A DNA stretch of 64,000 nucleotides from Pedobacter lusitanus (GTDB lineage Bacteria > Bacteroidota > Bacteroidia > Sphingobacteriales > Sphingobacteriaceae): NCBI RefSeq assembly GCF_040026395.1, contig NZ_CP157278.1, positions 3,472,001 through 3,536,000 on the forward strand. The letters run 5' to 3'. The notes below the pieces were generated by a model, which was given only the letters and a program-made list of their open reading frames with translations, did no database searches and had not been told where the DNA came from. Position 1 is the first letter of the stretch; every line of letters starts with the position of its first letter. The translations under genes and the position numbers were made by a program. This document shows, one piece after another, positions 8,346-19,100 of this stretch.

Positions 8346-8353
8346 TAACTTTG
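8346..8353 (+). promoter_or_regulatory. Bacteroidota -7 box TAACTTTG
   Basis: A full match to TAnnTTTG, ending 3 nt before the ATG of the AraC regulator. Transcription would start at or within the start codon, so a leaderless mRNA is predicted. No convincing -33 TTG at the usual spacing was found. Confidence 0.45.
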
Positions 8354-8356
8354 CAT

Positions 8357-9244
8357 ATGAGTTTATCAGGAGAGACAGGCATTACCGATCAATATCTGGA
8401 AAATATACAAACCGAACGGACACAGTTCAGGGTTGCGGACACCTGTACAGCGAACTGCAGTCTGGTTTCTTATAACCGCCGTGACTTTTACAAGATCACA
8501 CTGACACTGGCAGGAAAAAGTGTACTGTATTATGCCAATAAAGCTATTGAAATTAACAGACCAGCACTTGTTTTTACCAACCCTCTGGTTCCTTATTCGT
8601 GGGAGGGCAATCATGAAGCTACCGTAGCTCATTTTTGTGTATTTACTAAAGAGTTCCTCCAGGAAAACGGACGTGTGCATAGTCTGGAAGAATCTAATTT
8701 ATTTAAGGTTGGCGGAGATCCTATCTACTTTCTGAGCGATGAGCAGGCTGATTATATTAATAGCATCTTCACCAGAATGAAACTGGAGCAAGAAAGTGAC
8801 TATATCTATAAAAACGATCTGATCCGTAATCATCTGAATCTTATCATTCACGAGGCCATTAAAATGCAGCCCGCTATTGCCTATTTTACTCCGCAAAAAG
8901 CATCTTCACGTATTGCAAAATTATTTCTGGATCTCCTGGAAAGACAGTTTCCTGTTGACTCGCAACAATATTCACTCCTATTGAAGAAGGCCAGTGATTT
9001 TGCAGATCAGCTGGCCGTACATGTCAATCATTTAAATGCGGCAGTAAGTGAGGTTACCGGCTTGTCAACCACTCAGCATATCAACAACAGAATAATTGCT
9101 GAAGCAAAATCACTGCTAACCCATACAGACTGGAATGTAGCAGAAATAGCAGGGAGCCTTGGCTTTGGCTATGCTTCATATTTTAATAATTTTTTCAAAA
9201 AGCACACCGGACTTACACCTACGGCACTTCGTAAAATTCTTTGA
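8357..9244 (+). CDS. AraC-family transcriptional regulator
   Basis: A 295-residue protein from the ATG at 8357; a TTG at 8336 adds seven residues but lies upstream of the -7 box. The N-terminal 180 residues form a cupin-like sensor (RRDFYKITLTLAGKSVLYYANKAIEI...). The C-terminal AraC HTH pair covers about 190-295, ending AEIAGSLGFGYASYFNNFFKKHTGLTP, the second HTH with the conserved GF.. ..FF..KK..G.TP pattern. The alcohol dehydrogenase 88 bp downstream on the same strand is the obvious regulatory target. This is the common 'AraC plus oxidoreductase' arrangement. Confidence 0.92.
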   Translation: MSLSGETGITDQYLENIQTERTQFRVADTCTANCSLVSYNRRDFYKITLTLAGKSVLYYANKAIEINRPALVFTNPLVPYSWEGNHEATVAHFCVFTKEFLQENGRVHSLEESNLFKVGGDPIYFLSDEQADYINSIFTRMKLEQESDYIYKNDLIRNHLNLIIHEAIKMQPAIAYFTPQKASSRIAKLFLDLLERQFPVDSQQYSLLLKKASDFADQLAVHVNHLNAAVSEVTGLSTTQHINNRIIAEAKSLLTHTDWNVAEIAGSLGFGYASYFNNFFKKHTGLTPTALRKIL

Positions 9245-9296
9245 ATAGTATAATTATTGCTTTGAATTTCTTAGCTAAGGTCTAACTTTTAGATGA

Positions 9297-9304
9297 TACA
9301 TTTG
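9297..9304 (+). promoter_or_regulatory. -7 box TACATTTG for the alcohol dehydrogenase
   Basis: A full TAnnTTTG match 28 nt before the dehydrogenase ATG, in the gap behind the AraC gene. Confidence 0.4.
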
Positions 9305-9332
9305 TTTCTTATAAAACATAAAGATCTTAACC

Positions 9333-10373
9333 ATGATACAAGCCAAAGGATATGCAGCACAAGATGCGCAAACAGATTTAGCTCCCTGGGATTTTGAACA
9401 CAGGGAAGTTGGACCACATGACGTCCAAATCGAAATAGCATACTGTGGTGTATGCCACTCCGATCTTCACCAGATCAAAAACGATTGGTTTCCGGGCATA
9501 TTCCCTATGGTACCAGGACATGAAATAGTAGGAAAGATCGTTAAAGTAGGTGATCATGTAAAAAAATTCAGCACAGGACAATTAGCTGGTGTTGGTTGTA
9601 TGGTAGATTCCTGCCAGATTTGCGAGAACTGCAAAGACGGTCTGGAGCAATACTGTCTGGAAGGCAGCACGCAAACCTATAACAATAACGACAGATCAGG
9701 AGTACCAACCTATGGCGGTTACTCTAATACTATAGTCGTACGCGAAGAATTTGTATTACACATTTCTGAAAAGTTATCCCTGGCAGCGACAGCACCATTA
9801 CTTTGCGCTGGTATAACAACATACTCACCTCTGCGTCACTGGAAAGTTGGCAAAGGTCATAAACTTGCTGTATTAGGTTTAGGTGGCCTTGGCCATATGG
9901 GCGTTAAATTTGGTGTGGCTTTCGGAGCAGAAGTAACTGTATTAAGTACTTCCCCTGCAAAAGAAGAGGCTGCCAAAGCTTTAGGAGCTCATCATTTTGT
10001 AGTTACATCAGATCCTGCACAATTAGACGCTGTAAAAGGCTCTTTTGACTTTATTCTGGATACTGTATCTGCAGAGCACGACATGGACATGTACATTTCC
10101 TTACTGAGAACCAACGGCACTCATATTTGTGTTGGTGTACCATCTCAGCCCTATGCAATTCAACCATTTTCTCTATTAGGCGGTCGTAAAAGTGTAGCTG
10201 GTTCAGGCATTGGTGGTATAGCAGAAACTCAGGAAATGCTTGATTTCTGTGCAGAACATAATATTGTTTCTGACATTGAATTAATCGACATCAGGGATAT
10301 CACAGCATCTTATGAAAGAATGCTTAAAGGAGATGTCCGTTACAGGTTTGTTATTGATATGGCTACACTTTAA
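9333..10373 (+). CDS. Zinc-dependent NAD(P) alcohol dehydrogenase (YahK/CAD-like)
   Basis: A 346-residue medium-chain dehydrogenase. The catalytic zinc ligands are in CGVCHSDLHQ (Cys at about 38) and GHEIVG (His at about 63). The structural zinc is bound by C-x2-C-x2-C-x7-C in DSCQICENCKDGLEQYC. The Rossmann motif is GLGGLGHMGVKFG at about 186-198. The overall sequence, including GVPTYGGYSNTIVVRE, fits the YahK/cinnamyl-alcohol-dehydrogenase-like group, which reduces broad-range aldehydes with NADPH in the cytosol. It is probably an aldehyde detoxification enzyme under control of the preceding AraC protein, and is followed by a strong terminator. Confidence 0.92.
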   Translation: MIQAKGYAAQDAQTDLAPWDFEHREVGPHDVQIEIAYCGVCHSDLHQIKNDWFPGIFPMVPGHEIVGKIVKVGDHVKKFSTGQLAGVGCMVDSCQICENCKDGLEQYCLEGSTQTYNNNDRSGVPTYGGYSNTIVVREEFVLHISEKLSLAATAPLLCAGITTYSPLRHWKVGKGHKLAVLGLGGLGHMGVKFGVAFGAEVTVLSTSPAKEEAAKALGAHHFVVTSDPAQLDAVKGSFDFILDTVSAEHDMDMYISLLRTNGTHICVGVPSQPYAIQPFSLLGGRKSVAGSGIGGIAETQEMLDFCAEHNIVSDIELIDIRDITASYERMLKGDVRYRFVIDMATL

Positions 10374-10733
10374 GTATTCAATAAGTACAGCTATTAATCC
10401 AAAACGGGCGGCTTTTCATGTAAAAGTCGCCCGTTTTGCAATCTTACAGAAGATCTGGCGATTTTGTTTCCCATTGAAGTGTCATAAACATACCCCAGGT
10501 ATTCAATTACCCTTATATCCTATGAAAAGAGATTCCTGTTTTAGCAAAAGAAGACAAAGTTAAAAGCTAAAAAACTGATACCAGCAGGAACGTACTTTGG
10601 GTAACGAGAGATGGTCTACCTTTAACGCTTCTATTAATTTATACAGACTCTTTATTTAATTCTTTCGTACAAATAATTACAATACGAGCAAAACATCGCA
10701 ATTAATAGCTCATTTGTTTCTATTTTCACACGC
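10374..10733. other. Intergenic region, terminator then no recognisable gene
   Basis: Apart from the terminator at 10401-10436, about 300 bp remain. Short frames here have neither codon bias nor start context. No RNA gene or clear repeat was seen. The promoter of the frameshifted lipoprotein gene must lie near its end (TATTTTCAC just before the ATG is a poor -7 match). Confidence 0.5.
10401..10436. terminator. Rho-independent terminator behind the alcohol dehydrogenase
   Basis: The arms AAAACGGGCGGCTTTT and AAAAGTCGCCCGTTTT have one mismatch and a short loop. Confidence 0.85.
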
Positions 10734-11502
10734 ATGAAAAATATAAGACGTTACTCAGTATTAGCAATAGCTCTGATTTCAATCGTTGCTTGTAAAAAAA
10801 AACAATAATGAAGCCGCTCCTCTTCCTGATCCTGTTGATAAGAAAATCACCTATTACAGGGACAGTGTTTCCTTTACTATAAATGAGAAACAATATATAT
10901 TGGATAATAAATTCAGTAATGGAAGGGGCAATCTGCCAATCAATATAAAACCTTCTCCTACCGTAATCAAAGGAGGAAAATTAGCATATGAGACTGGTGG
11001 ATATTATTGGTATGGAGCAAAAGATTCGACTCTGTATACTGTAATCCGCGGTTTAAGTTCCAGCCAGGGAGGAGATTATTTTAAAATATTATTCACTAAG
11101 AAATTTAAAGACAGCCAACTCTTGAACAACAATGTGATGTTAGCACCTCAAGATTACTATGATATCTTTAAACTGGGCAAACAAACGTTTGCTGTCGACC
11201 TTGAAAAGGAAAACACCACGGAAGGAATTTCAATTGACTTCCGTGGAAATGATATGAAAGATGGATTAACGACCAATATTCCTGGTTTTTCAATACTAAT
11301 CAGATCCGGATTAAAAAAAGACATCCAGAATAATTCAAATTTTGAAATTACCAAAGTTGAAAAGCTCAAAGATAATCTCTACCTGATTGAAGCTAAATTT
11401 GAGGTAAATCTATTTGACATCAATGAGAAACTTTACAGGATTAAAGGAGGATTCCTGCGAATTTCAACAAATATGACCTCTCCTTTTAATATGTATTTCT
11501 AG
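10734..11502 (+). pseudogene. Lipoprotein gene frameshifted in an A9 tract right after the lipobox
   Basis: From the ATG at 10734 the frame gives a perfect lipoprotein signal, MKNIRRYSVLAIALISIVAC, with Cys at codon 20 (10791-10793). It then runs into nine A's (10794-10802) and stops five codons past the Cys. The long downstream frame (KKNNNEAAPLPDPVDKK..., about 235 codons to 11502) is offset by one. Eight A's would join the two perfectly as ...IVACKKNNNEAAP. The mature domain has regular beta-strand patterns and no recognised family. Nothing else in it is broken, so the lesion is recent, switchable, or corrected by slippage. Confidence 0.7.
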
Positions 11503-11563
11503 ACATTAAAGGGTTCTACCCTTCTTTGCTCTACTGCCGTAAGGCAACAATCATATAAAAACT

Positions 11564-11595
11564 AAAAAGCCTTTAGATCTTAATCTAAAGGCTTT
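11564..11595 (-). terminator. Terminator of the metG / tRNA-Arg unit
   Basis: The arms AAAGCCTTTAGAT and ATCTAAAGGCTTT surround a 4-nt loop, with a further U-tract on the minus strand. It sits one base after the 3' end of the tRNA and is also convergent to the frameshifted lipoprotein gene. Confidence 0.85.
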
Positions 11596-11596
11596 G

Positions 11597-11668
11597 TGGT
11601 CCCGACGAGAATCGAACTCATATCTAAAGTTTAGGAAACTTCTATTCTATCCGTTGAACTACGGGACC
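11597..11668 (-). tRNA. tRNA-Arg (anticodon CCU)
   Basis: The minus strand folds into a complete 72-nt cloverleaf: acceptor GGTCCCG/CGGGACC plus discriminator A; D-arm GTTC-AACGGATA-GAAT; anticodon arm GAAGT-TTCCTAA-ACTTT with CCT at 34-36; a 4-nt variable loop AGAT; and T-arm ATGAG-TTCGATT-CTCGT. The CCA end is not encoded. It starts 4 bp after the metG stop codon, on the same strand, and is followed by a terminator, so processing from a metG-tRNA transcript is likely. CCU reads AGG codons. Confidence 0.95.
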
Positions 11669-11672
11669 TGTA

Positions 11673-13781
11673 TTACCTGATTACGCTACCATTTGCATGA
11701 TTTTGTAAAGGCGACACAAAAGTAAGTTTTCCATCCGAATTTTCAGACATTAAAATCATTCCCTGAGATAAAATTCCTTTGATCTCTCTCGGTGCCAGAT
11801 TAATCAGCAGACTAACCTGCTGACCTATTACTTCTTCAGGCGTAAAATACTCTGCAATTCCTGAAACCACAGTGCGTTTATCCAGTCCTGTATCCAAAGT
11901 AAGTTTCAGTAATTTCTTCGTTTTCTCCACTTTTTCTGCAGCGATAATCGTTGCTACACGAATATCCATTGCACTGAACTGATCGAAGTCTATATTTTCT
12001 TTCGCAGGAGTAACTACAGCATTAGCTGCAATATTATCTACTTTGCTCTGGTTTAATTTATCAATCTGATTCTGCACGTCTGCATCTTCTACCTTATCAA
12101 ATAATAAAGCAGTTTCATTCAACTGATGACCAGGCAGCAACAGATCAATTTTACCCGTATCTCCCCATAAATGACCTTCATGGTTCAACATTTCCTTTAA
12201 CTTTTCAGCTGTAAAAGGTAAAAATGGCTCAATCAGCACTTCAAGGTTAGCTACAATCTGTAAACTGATATTTAAAATAGTTTTAACACGGTTTTCATCA
12301 GTTTTAATAACTTTCCATGGCTCAGTTTCTGCCAGATACTTATTACCCAGTCGCGCGACATTCATCACCTCAGTCAGAGCTTCCCTGAATCTGTAATTCT
12401 CAATAGAAGCACCGATTTTTGCAGGATATGAAGCCAGCTCATCAATCACCTGCTGATCCTGCTCATTTAAGTCCATTACAGCAGGCACCTTGCCTTCAAA
12501 ATACTTATGGGTAAGTACAACCACCCTGTTGATGAAGTTCCCTAATACAGCAACTAATTCATTATTATTTCTCGCCTGAAAATCTTTCCAGGTAAAATCA
12601 TTGTCCTTGGTTTCCGGAGCAGTTGAAGTCAGTACATAACGCAATACATCCTGCTTGTCTTTAAATTCAAGCAGATATTCATTCAACCATACAGCCCAGT
12701 TTTTGGAGGTAGATATTTTTTGTCCTTCTAAATTCAGGAATTCATTGGCAGGAACATTATCAGCAAGAATATAATCCCCATGAGCCATTAACATTGCCGG
12801 GAATATAATACAGTGAAACACGATATTGTCCTTCCCGATAAAATGTACCAGCTTAGTGGTGTCATCTTTCCAGTAATCTTCCCAGCTTCCTTTCGCTACA
12901 GCATTCTTATCCAGATAATATTCATCTGCCTTAGGATTAGCTGCTTCAGCACCTGCAAAACGGAATAATTCCTTAGTTGCAGAGATATAACCGATTGGAG
13001 CATCAAACCAAACATATAAGACTTTACCTTCAGCATCTTTTACAGGAACTTTTACACCCCAGTCCAGATCCCTGGTCATAGCCCTTGGCTGTAAACCTGC
13101 GTTTAACCAGCTTTGACACTGACCGGCAACATTCGGTTTCCACTCTTTGTGGCTTTCAATATATGTTCTTAACTGTTCTTCATATTTCTCTAATGGCAGA
13201 AACCAGTTTTTAGTTTCTCTTCGAACCGGAGGTTCACCTGATAGAGTAGACTTTGGATTAATCAGGTCAGTTGCATTTAATGTACTTCCGCAATTCTCAC
13301 ACTGATCACCATAAGCATTTTCATTCCCACATTTAGGACATGTTCCGGTAATATAACGGTCAGCCAGAAAAGTCTGTGCTTTCTCATCGTAGTACTGCTC
13401 AGTTACTTCTTCTGTGAAAATACCTTTATCATAAAGCGTTTTGAAGAAAGCGGATGCTGTTTCATGATGCATTTCAGAAGAGGTTCGGTGATAGATATCA
13501 AAAGATACACCGAACTCTTTAAAAGAATCCCCGATAATTTTATGATACTTATCAACTACAACCTGCGGAGTTACACCTTCTTTTTTAGCCTTTAATGTAA
13601 TGGGAACACCATTTTCATCAGACCCACAAATAAATTTAACGTCTCTTTTATTTGATCTCAGGTAACGCACATAAGTATCAGCAGGCAAATAAACACCGGC
13701 TAAATGCCCAATGTGCACCGGACCATTCGTATAGGGTAAGGCCGCCGTAACGGTATATCTTTTTATTTTACTGTTATCCAA
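11673..13781 (-). CDS. metG: Methionyl-tRNA synthetase
   Basis: A 702-residue class I synthetase that charges tRNA-Met in the cytosol. HIGH is at residues 23-26 ([20 protein letters not shown]). The zinc knuckle is [18 protein letters not shown], near 147-164. The signature [14 protein letters not shown] and the KMSKS-equivalent [11 protein letters not shown] are present. The C-terminal about 105 residues ([20 protein letters not shown]...[13 protein letters not shown] end) form the tRNA-binding EMAP/Trbp111 domain. Length and domain order match full-length bacterial MetG of the longer class. A tRNA-Arg gene follows only 4 bp after the stop. Confidence 0.98.
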   Translation of the reverse strand: MDNSKIKRYTVTAALPYTNGPVHIGHLAGVYLPADTYVRYLRSNKRDVKFICGSDENGVPITLKAKKEGVTPQVVVDKYHKIIGDSFKEFGVSFDIYHRTSSEMHHETASAFFKTLYDKGIFTEEVTEQYYDEKAQTFLADRYITGTCPKCGNENAYGDQCENCGSTLNATDLINPKSTLSGEPPVRRETKNWFLPLEKYEEQLRTYIESHKEWKPNVAGQCQSWLNAGLQPRAMTRDLDWGVKVPVKDAEGKVLYVWFDAPIGYISATKELFRFAGAEAANPKADEYYLDKNAVAKGSWEDYWKDDTTKLVHFIGKDNIVFHCIIFPAMLMAHGDYILADNVPANEFLNLEGQKISTSKNWAVWLNEYLLEFKDKQDVLRYVLTSTAPETKDNDFTWKDFQARNNNELVAVLGNFINRVVVLTHKYFEGKVPAVMDLNEQDQQVIDELASYPAKIGASIENYRFREALTEVMNVARLGNKYLAETEPWKVIKTDENRVKTILNISLQIVANLEVLIEPFLPFTAEKLKEMLNHEGHLWGDTGKIDLLLPGHQLNETALLFDKVEDADVQNQIDKLNQSKVDNIAANAVVTPAKENIDFDQFSAMDIRVATIIAAEKVEKTKKLLKLTLDTGLDKRTVVSGIAEYFTPEEVIGQQVSLLINLAPREIKGILSQGMILMSENSDGKLTFVSPLQNHANGSVIR

Positions 13782-13893
13782 AACTAATTTTATTATTTGC
13801 TCAAAGATAAGAGTTTTACGGCTGATTAAATAACCACCAGCCCTAAAAAGACAGACGAAAATGAACTCGTTTCAAAGCATTATAACAGCCTTG

Positions 13894-14565
13894 TTAAAGA
13901 CTGTTATAGTAGACGATAAGTTTTACCAGATCAGCATCATTCTTCAGATTCAGTTTATTTGAAGAGATAAAGGCAGTCAGCTCTGCTTCTTTACCCGGTA
14001 ATTCTTTGAATACAGATTTCTTGTCTTTTGAAATAAAGGCAATATTACCTGAAGGATGAAATAAATAATAAGTAGCCGAAGCAACTACTGTTTTATCTAC
14101 AGTAGCCGAATTATATTCTCTGGATGTGTTAATAGTTTTGATAGTTTTTTTCAGCAATTTTGTTTTACCATCAACCAAAACTTCATAAAAACTCTTTGCT
14201 GTATTTGATTTCACTGCCGGAAAACCATTCCTGAATACCGTACTGTCTGTTACCACTCCGTAAGGTGCCAATCTGAATTCCTTTACATTATCAGCAGCCA
14301 TAGCTGAACCATCTTTTCCTTTGTAAATTACATCATCATTAATCTCATCATATTTCAGACCTACATTTTCATATGTTCTGGCATCAGACAATATAACTTT
14401 ACCAGGTATCCAATCAGGATTAAAATACGGTGAACCAGAAACATTTTGATATACGCTGGTTAATAATGGGCGCCCATTAACATCCTGCATATACATTCCC
14501 TGCCCCATAGAACTGAAAGCAGTTAAGGAGACTATTACAAAACATAAAACGATAATCCTTTTCAT
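13894..14565 (-). CDS. Hypothetical secreted protein
   Basis: A 223-residue protein with a Sec signal (MKRIIVLCFVIVSLTAFSSMGQ) and no lipobox. The mature part is beta-rich: GYPYFNPDW-like opening (GSPYFNPDWIPGKVILSDAR), then YEVLVDGKTKLLKKTIKTI and a C-terminal Lys-rich helix (KKSVFKELPGKEAELTAFI). I do not recognise the family. Similar proteins of about 220 residues that describe polymer-like surface strands occur widely in Bacteroidota without a known role. It lies between metG and the first SusD gene, separated from SusD by a hairpin, so it is probably its own unit. Confidence 0.7.
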   Translation of the reverse strand: MKRIIVLCFVIVSLTAFSSMGQGMYMQDVNGRPLLTSVYQNVSGSPYFNPDWIPGKVILSDARTYENVGLKYDEINDDVIYKGKDGSAMAADNVKEFRLAPYGVVTDSTVFRNGFPAVKSNTAKSFYEVLVDGKTKLLKKTIKTINTSREYNSATVDKTVVASATYYLFHPSGNIAFISKDKKSVFKELPGKEAELTAFISSNKLNLKNDADLVKLIVYYNSL

Positions 14566-14598
14566 TTTTCGTTGATTTATAAGTTAAAGATAAAGAAA

Positions 14599-14640
14599 GG
14601 CTGGTATAAAACAGGCCGGTATTCCCGAAGAAAACCAGCC
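14599..14640 (-). terminator. Probable terminator behind the first SusCD pair
   Basis: The stem GGCTGGT/ACCAGCC spans a 28-nt loop. On the minus strand it is followed by the T-rich TTTCTTTATC. It is 32 bp past the SusD stop codon. Confidence 0.45.
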
Positions 14641-14672
14641 CGCTTATTGATTAACCGAAAAACATGGAACCC

Positions 14673-16124
14673 TTAATTATAACCTGGATTCTGAGTAATA
14701 TTCGGGTTATTATTAGTTTCTGTCTGAGGGATCGGACCAATCCTTCTAAAGTCAGTATAAGGAATATTCAATGCTGCCGTAGGGTACACATTTGATCTCT
14801 TAATATCTCTTTTCAAACGGTTAAGCGTATGTAATCTGTCCCCTTCAAATGCCAGTTCTTTTCTGCGTTCAGTTAAGATGTCTTCTAGCAATTGTGGTCC
14901 CGATGAGGCATAAATCAGACCAGGATCTCTCTCAGACACCAGCTTGTTCAGATAAGTTAAAGCTAAAGGCTCATTATTTGATCCTTTTGCTGCCTCTGCT
15001 GCGATTAAATAAACATCAGAAACTCTGATTACTTTTTTATCATCTCTATCATCAGAAATAGATTTAAATTTAGTTACTATATAAGCAGGGTTTTCCGCAT
15101 TAGTTCTTCTGCCAGCTGTAATAAGAGATCTTCTCACATCTGATGTACGGTACAAATTATATAGTTCCGGAGCACATAACAGATCGCCATACCCATCCTG
15201 GCTATACATATACGCAAGTTCATCAGTTGCCAGATTTAAAACATTGTCAGAAACAACTTCATATAAAGTCTCATTTTTGGTCGCTGCCTGAGGTGCTGTT
15301 GTTGCCCAATAAGTAACCAAATTACTTGAAGTCAACAGACTGAAACCACTATTTTTTATGACATCCTCAGCATAAGTTAAAGCAGTTGGATAATCACCTT
15401 TAAATAACGCTACTTTAGCCTCAAGAGCACGTGCCGAATATTTAGAAAGATATGCACTACCTCTGTAGGCAACAGCCATGGTATAGGCTTTTTCCAGATC
15501 AGCCATTATCAGTGTATATACCTCGCCAACGGTATTACGCTTCGGTTTCAGTGTATAATCAAATGTCAATACAATTGGAACACATTCAGCGGCAGGATTG
15601 TCGGTATACGGTTTTGCATAAAATTGAGCCAGTTGAAAATAACACAATGCCCTCAGCGCGTAAGCCTCTCCTTTATACTGATCTGTATTTACACTCTGTG
15701 GCAAGGAAGCATTTATAATGTTATTTGCCTTTAAGATCGTAGCATATAAATTTCCCCATATATCACGATATTCTGTGGCAGCCTGTGTCCAGCTATATGC
15801 GCCAAAAGTCACATATCTGCCCGAGTTTCTAGCAGAGACGAATACGTTATCTGCAGCGACTTCTCCGATTACAGGCATATTTCTGGCAAAACTATTTGTA
15901 GTAGTTGATGCTACCGACGCACCACCAAAAGCCACAAGAGCAGATCTGAGAGATGAGTAGGTACCATTTAAGGCTGTGAACATATCCTTTTCAGTCAAAA
16001 TCGCTTCTGCAACATTTACACTGACGTATGGTTTTTGATCCAGAAAGCTCTTTTTACAGGAGTTTAATGTCCCCACTACGATAAATCCAGCCAGTATGAT
16101 TGAATTTTTTATATATCTTTTCAT
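14673..16124 (-). CDS. SusD/RagB-family nutrient-binding outer-membrane lipoprotein (pair 1)
   Basis: A 483-residue surface lipoprotein with lipobox VGTLNSC (Cys23) followed by KKSFLDQKP, the typical SusD start. The helical N-terminal TPR scaffold contains ALRALCYFQLAQFYAKPYTD, the usual 'aRAl.y..L...yg' helix. The C-terminal RagB/SusD segment ERRKELAFEGDRLHTLNRLKR is classic. It binds the substrate at the cell surface and closes over the SusC channel. It starts 16 bp behind its SusC partner. The ligand is unknown; no glycoside hydrolase is nearby. Confidence 0.95.
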   Translation of the reverse strand: MKRYIKNSIILAGFIVVGTLNSCKKSFLDQKPYVSVNVAEAILTEKDMFTALNGTYSSLRSALVAFGGASVASTTTNSFARNMPVIGEVAADNVFVSARNSGRYVTFGAYSWTQAATEYRDIWGNLYATILKANNIINASLPQSVNTDQYKGEAYALRALCYFQLAQFYAKPYTDNPAAECVPIVLTFDYTLKPKRNTVGEVYTLIMADLEKAYTMAVAYRGSAYLSKYSARALEAKVALFKGDYPTALTYAEDVIKNSGFSLLTSSNLVTYWATTAPQAATKNETLYEVVSDNVLNLATDELAYMYSQDGYGDLLCAPELYNLYRTSDVRRSLITAGRRTNAENPAYIVTKFKSISDDRDDKKVIRVSDVYLIAAEAAKGSNNEPLALTYLNKLVSERDPGLIYASSGPQLLEDILTERRKELAFEGDRLHTLNRLKRDIKRSNVYPTAALNIPYTDFRRIGPIPQTETNNNPNITQNPGYN

Positions 16125-16140
16125 TTTTATATAATTTAAA

Positions 16141-19100
16141 TTAGAAACCTACATTTATCCCAAAAGCAATCGTTTTTGGATTATAAACTGTAAAATTTGT
16201 TGAACTGGTTGCAAAAGATTCAGGATCGTAAGGTAGATTTTTATCTTTAACCCAGGTATACAGATTTGATGCTCTTGCATAAACTTTGATGCTTGAAACT
16301 TTAAGAGAAGTTAAAACCGACTTAGGCAAGTCATAACCCAAAGTCACATCTCTTAATCTGATATAATCCCCTTTATACAAGAATCTTGTAGATGTTGCAT
16401 TAGAGCTATTGGCATTATTATAAACATACTTAGGAACATTAGTAATATCTCCTGGTTTCTGCCATCTGTCCATTTGTGCCGCCACTCTGTTAGATGTTGC
16501 ATTTGCACCATCCGACTGTGTATAAGCTGCCCAGGCATCTCTGATATAGTTACCATAGCTAAAATACAACATTGCTTCTAAGCTGAATCCTTTATATTTA
16601 AATCCGTTGGTTAAACTTCCAAATCCTTTAGGATCTGGTTGTTTTCCTGTATTCACCTGTTGCGCAGAACCATAATTACTTGTCGTCGCAGTTTTAGTAG
16701 CGTCCGTATACCATAATGGGTTACCATTTGCCGGATCTACACCTGCCCATTCTCTCATAAACCAGGTAGTCACATTAGAGCCGATGTCTCTTACAGTTAC
16801 TCCCGAAATTGCTCTGGTCTGACCATTGGATAATTCCAGCAGTACATTTTTATTGAAAGCAATATTGAATGAAACATCCCATTTAAAATCACCTGCAATA
16901 ACTGGTGTCCCTGAAATACCAATCTCTACCCCTCTGTTTCTCATTGATCCGACATTGTTACTGAAAAATGGGAAACCAGAAGTCACAGACAAAGGATCAT
17001 CCAATAATAATTTCTCCGATTTTCTCGAGTAATAATCCACATTTAAGGCTAGTCTGCTTTTGAAAAAGGCAAGATCTACACCAATATCAAATGGCTTGTT
17101 TACTTCCCACGTTAAATTAGGATTTCCTACCTGAGATGGAGCACTTCCAAGAACACCGTTGTAATTGTAGCTGGATCCAAAAGAATATAATGCTCTCCAG
17201 TCATAATTACCAATACCAGCATTTCCATTTACCCCATAAGATGTTCTGATCTTAAATTGATCTATCCATTTATATTGCTTAATGAATTCTTCCTGATCTA
17301 TGTTCCAGCTTGCACCTAATGACCAGAAATTACCATAAGCATTGTTAGCACTAAATTTCGAAGAGCCGTCTCTTCTGAAGCTCGCTTGTAAGACATACTT
17401 ATTTTTATAAGATATATCACCTATGGCCAGCATAGAGGCAAAAGTATAATCTTCATTAGAACCATTAGCGGTATTTAAAACCGACCCTGCCGAAGGAACA
17501 TTCAAATCAACGTTAGCAGGCAGACCTGTAGTTATTGCAGTTAACGTGTAACGACTTGACTTCTGAGCTTCATATCCAGCTCTTACATTAGCTACTAAAG
17601 AATGATCTGCCAGCATTGTCGCTGAATAATTCAATAAGTTAGTGGCTACCCAGTTAAAATACCTGGTATAATATCTACCTGAATTTCCTCCTGTATTTCC
17701 ACCATCTCCAAAAGCAGGATTCCAATATGAATCTTCTTCCAGTGCGTTATAATCTATACCAATCTTAGAAGTAAATTTCAGATTTGGAAGAATCTTATAA
17801 GCAAGATCAGCACCACCAATACCTTTAAGTGCATTATATCTATTTTGATCAAGCGTAATAATTGTCAAAGGATTAAATACTGATCCTGGCGCAAAGTCTG
17901 TTGGTGAGTTATTAACACTTCCATCAGCATTGCGCGGACTTTGATAAGGATTCAAAAAATAAGCTGCCAAAACCGGATTTCTGAAAGCCCCACCTGCCGA
18001 CGGCCCTTTCTGACCCGAATTAGATACATTTAAATTAATACCAAAAGATAATTTCTCATTGTATTTATGTCTGACGTTCACAGCAGTTGAATAACGTTTA
18101 AACTCAGAACCAACTACCGTACCTTCCTGCTTGAAATACCCTCCTGATATATTAAACTGAGTTTGTTCAGTTCCTCCGCTTGCAGCTACATTGTACTGTT
18201 GCTGTTTACCTGTTTGATTAACTACATCCAGCCAGTCAGTATTAACACCCTGTCTTGCAGCACCAACAATAGTATTATCATAATAGTTATAAGCTGCAGT
18301 AAGATCCGGAATTGGAGTTGAACTTACTTTTCCGGCATTAACCAGTCCTTCTGCTGTCAGCTCTCTCAGTTGACCAGCATTAAGTGGCTTATTTGGGCCG
18401 TTCAGGAAAGCAGATTTTGCTATACCGTATTCAGCATCAACTCTGATTCTTGTTTTACCAGCTTTACCCGTTTTGGTTGTGATTAAAACTACACCGTTAG
18501 CCGCTCTTGATCCATAAATTGATGCAGCCGATGCATCTTTTAATACAGTCAGACTTTCAATATCATTAGGATTAAGTCCGGCAAGTGTATTACTTGTTGT
18601 GGTATTACGCGAAATATCACCTGTATTGATAGGAATCCCATCAACTACATATAATGGCTGATTACTTGCATTCACAGAACTTGTACCACGGATACGGACA
18701 TCCTGATTAGAACCTGGCTGTCCGTTTCCTGACACAGACATTACACCCGCAACTCGTCCCTGTAATGCTTTATCAATAGAAACCAGTGGTGTAGCTTCTA
18801 AATCCTTAGCTTTTACAATCCCGATAGATCCGGTCTGTGTTTTTTTAGTCTGCTCACTACCATATGCACCAGTAATAACTACATCCTGTAATGATTGCAC
18901 ATCATTTTCCAGTGTAATATTCAACACATTTGTATGTGCTGCTCTGGTATGAGTGACATAGCCAAGAGAAGAAAATATCAGTTCAACTGATCCTTTCGGC
19001 ACAACGATTGAATAAGTACCAGAAGCACCGGTGAGGGACCCGGTTTTAGTACCTTTTACCCTTACACTTACCCCGGGTATTGGCAATCCATCCTCTTTCC

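Noticed and set aside
10312..10563. 83-codon plus-strand frame behind the alcohol dehydrogenase
   Set aside because: It begins inside the dehydrogenase and runs through its terminator hairpin. No start context or coding character.
13881..13908. TATAACAG/CTGTTATA inverted repeat at the end of the secreted protein gene
   Set aside because: No T-tract and a short AT-rich stem overlapping the stop codon; not convincing as a terminator.
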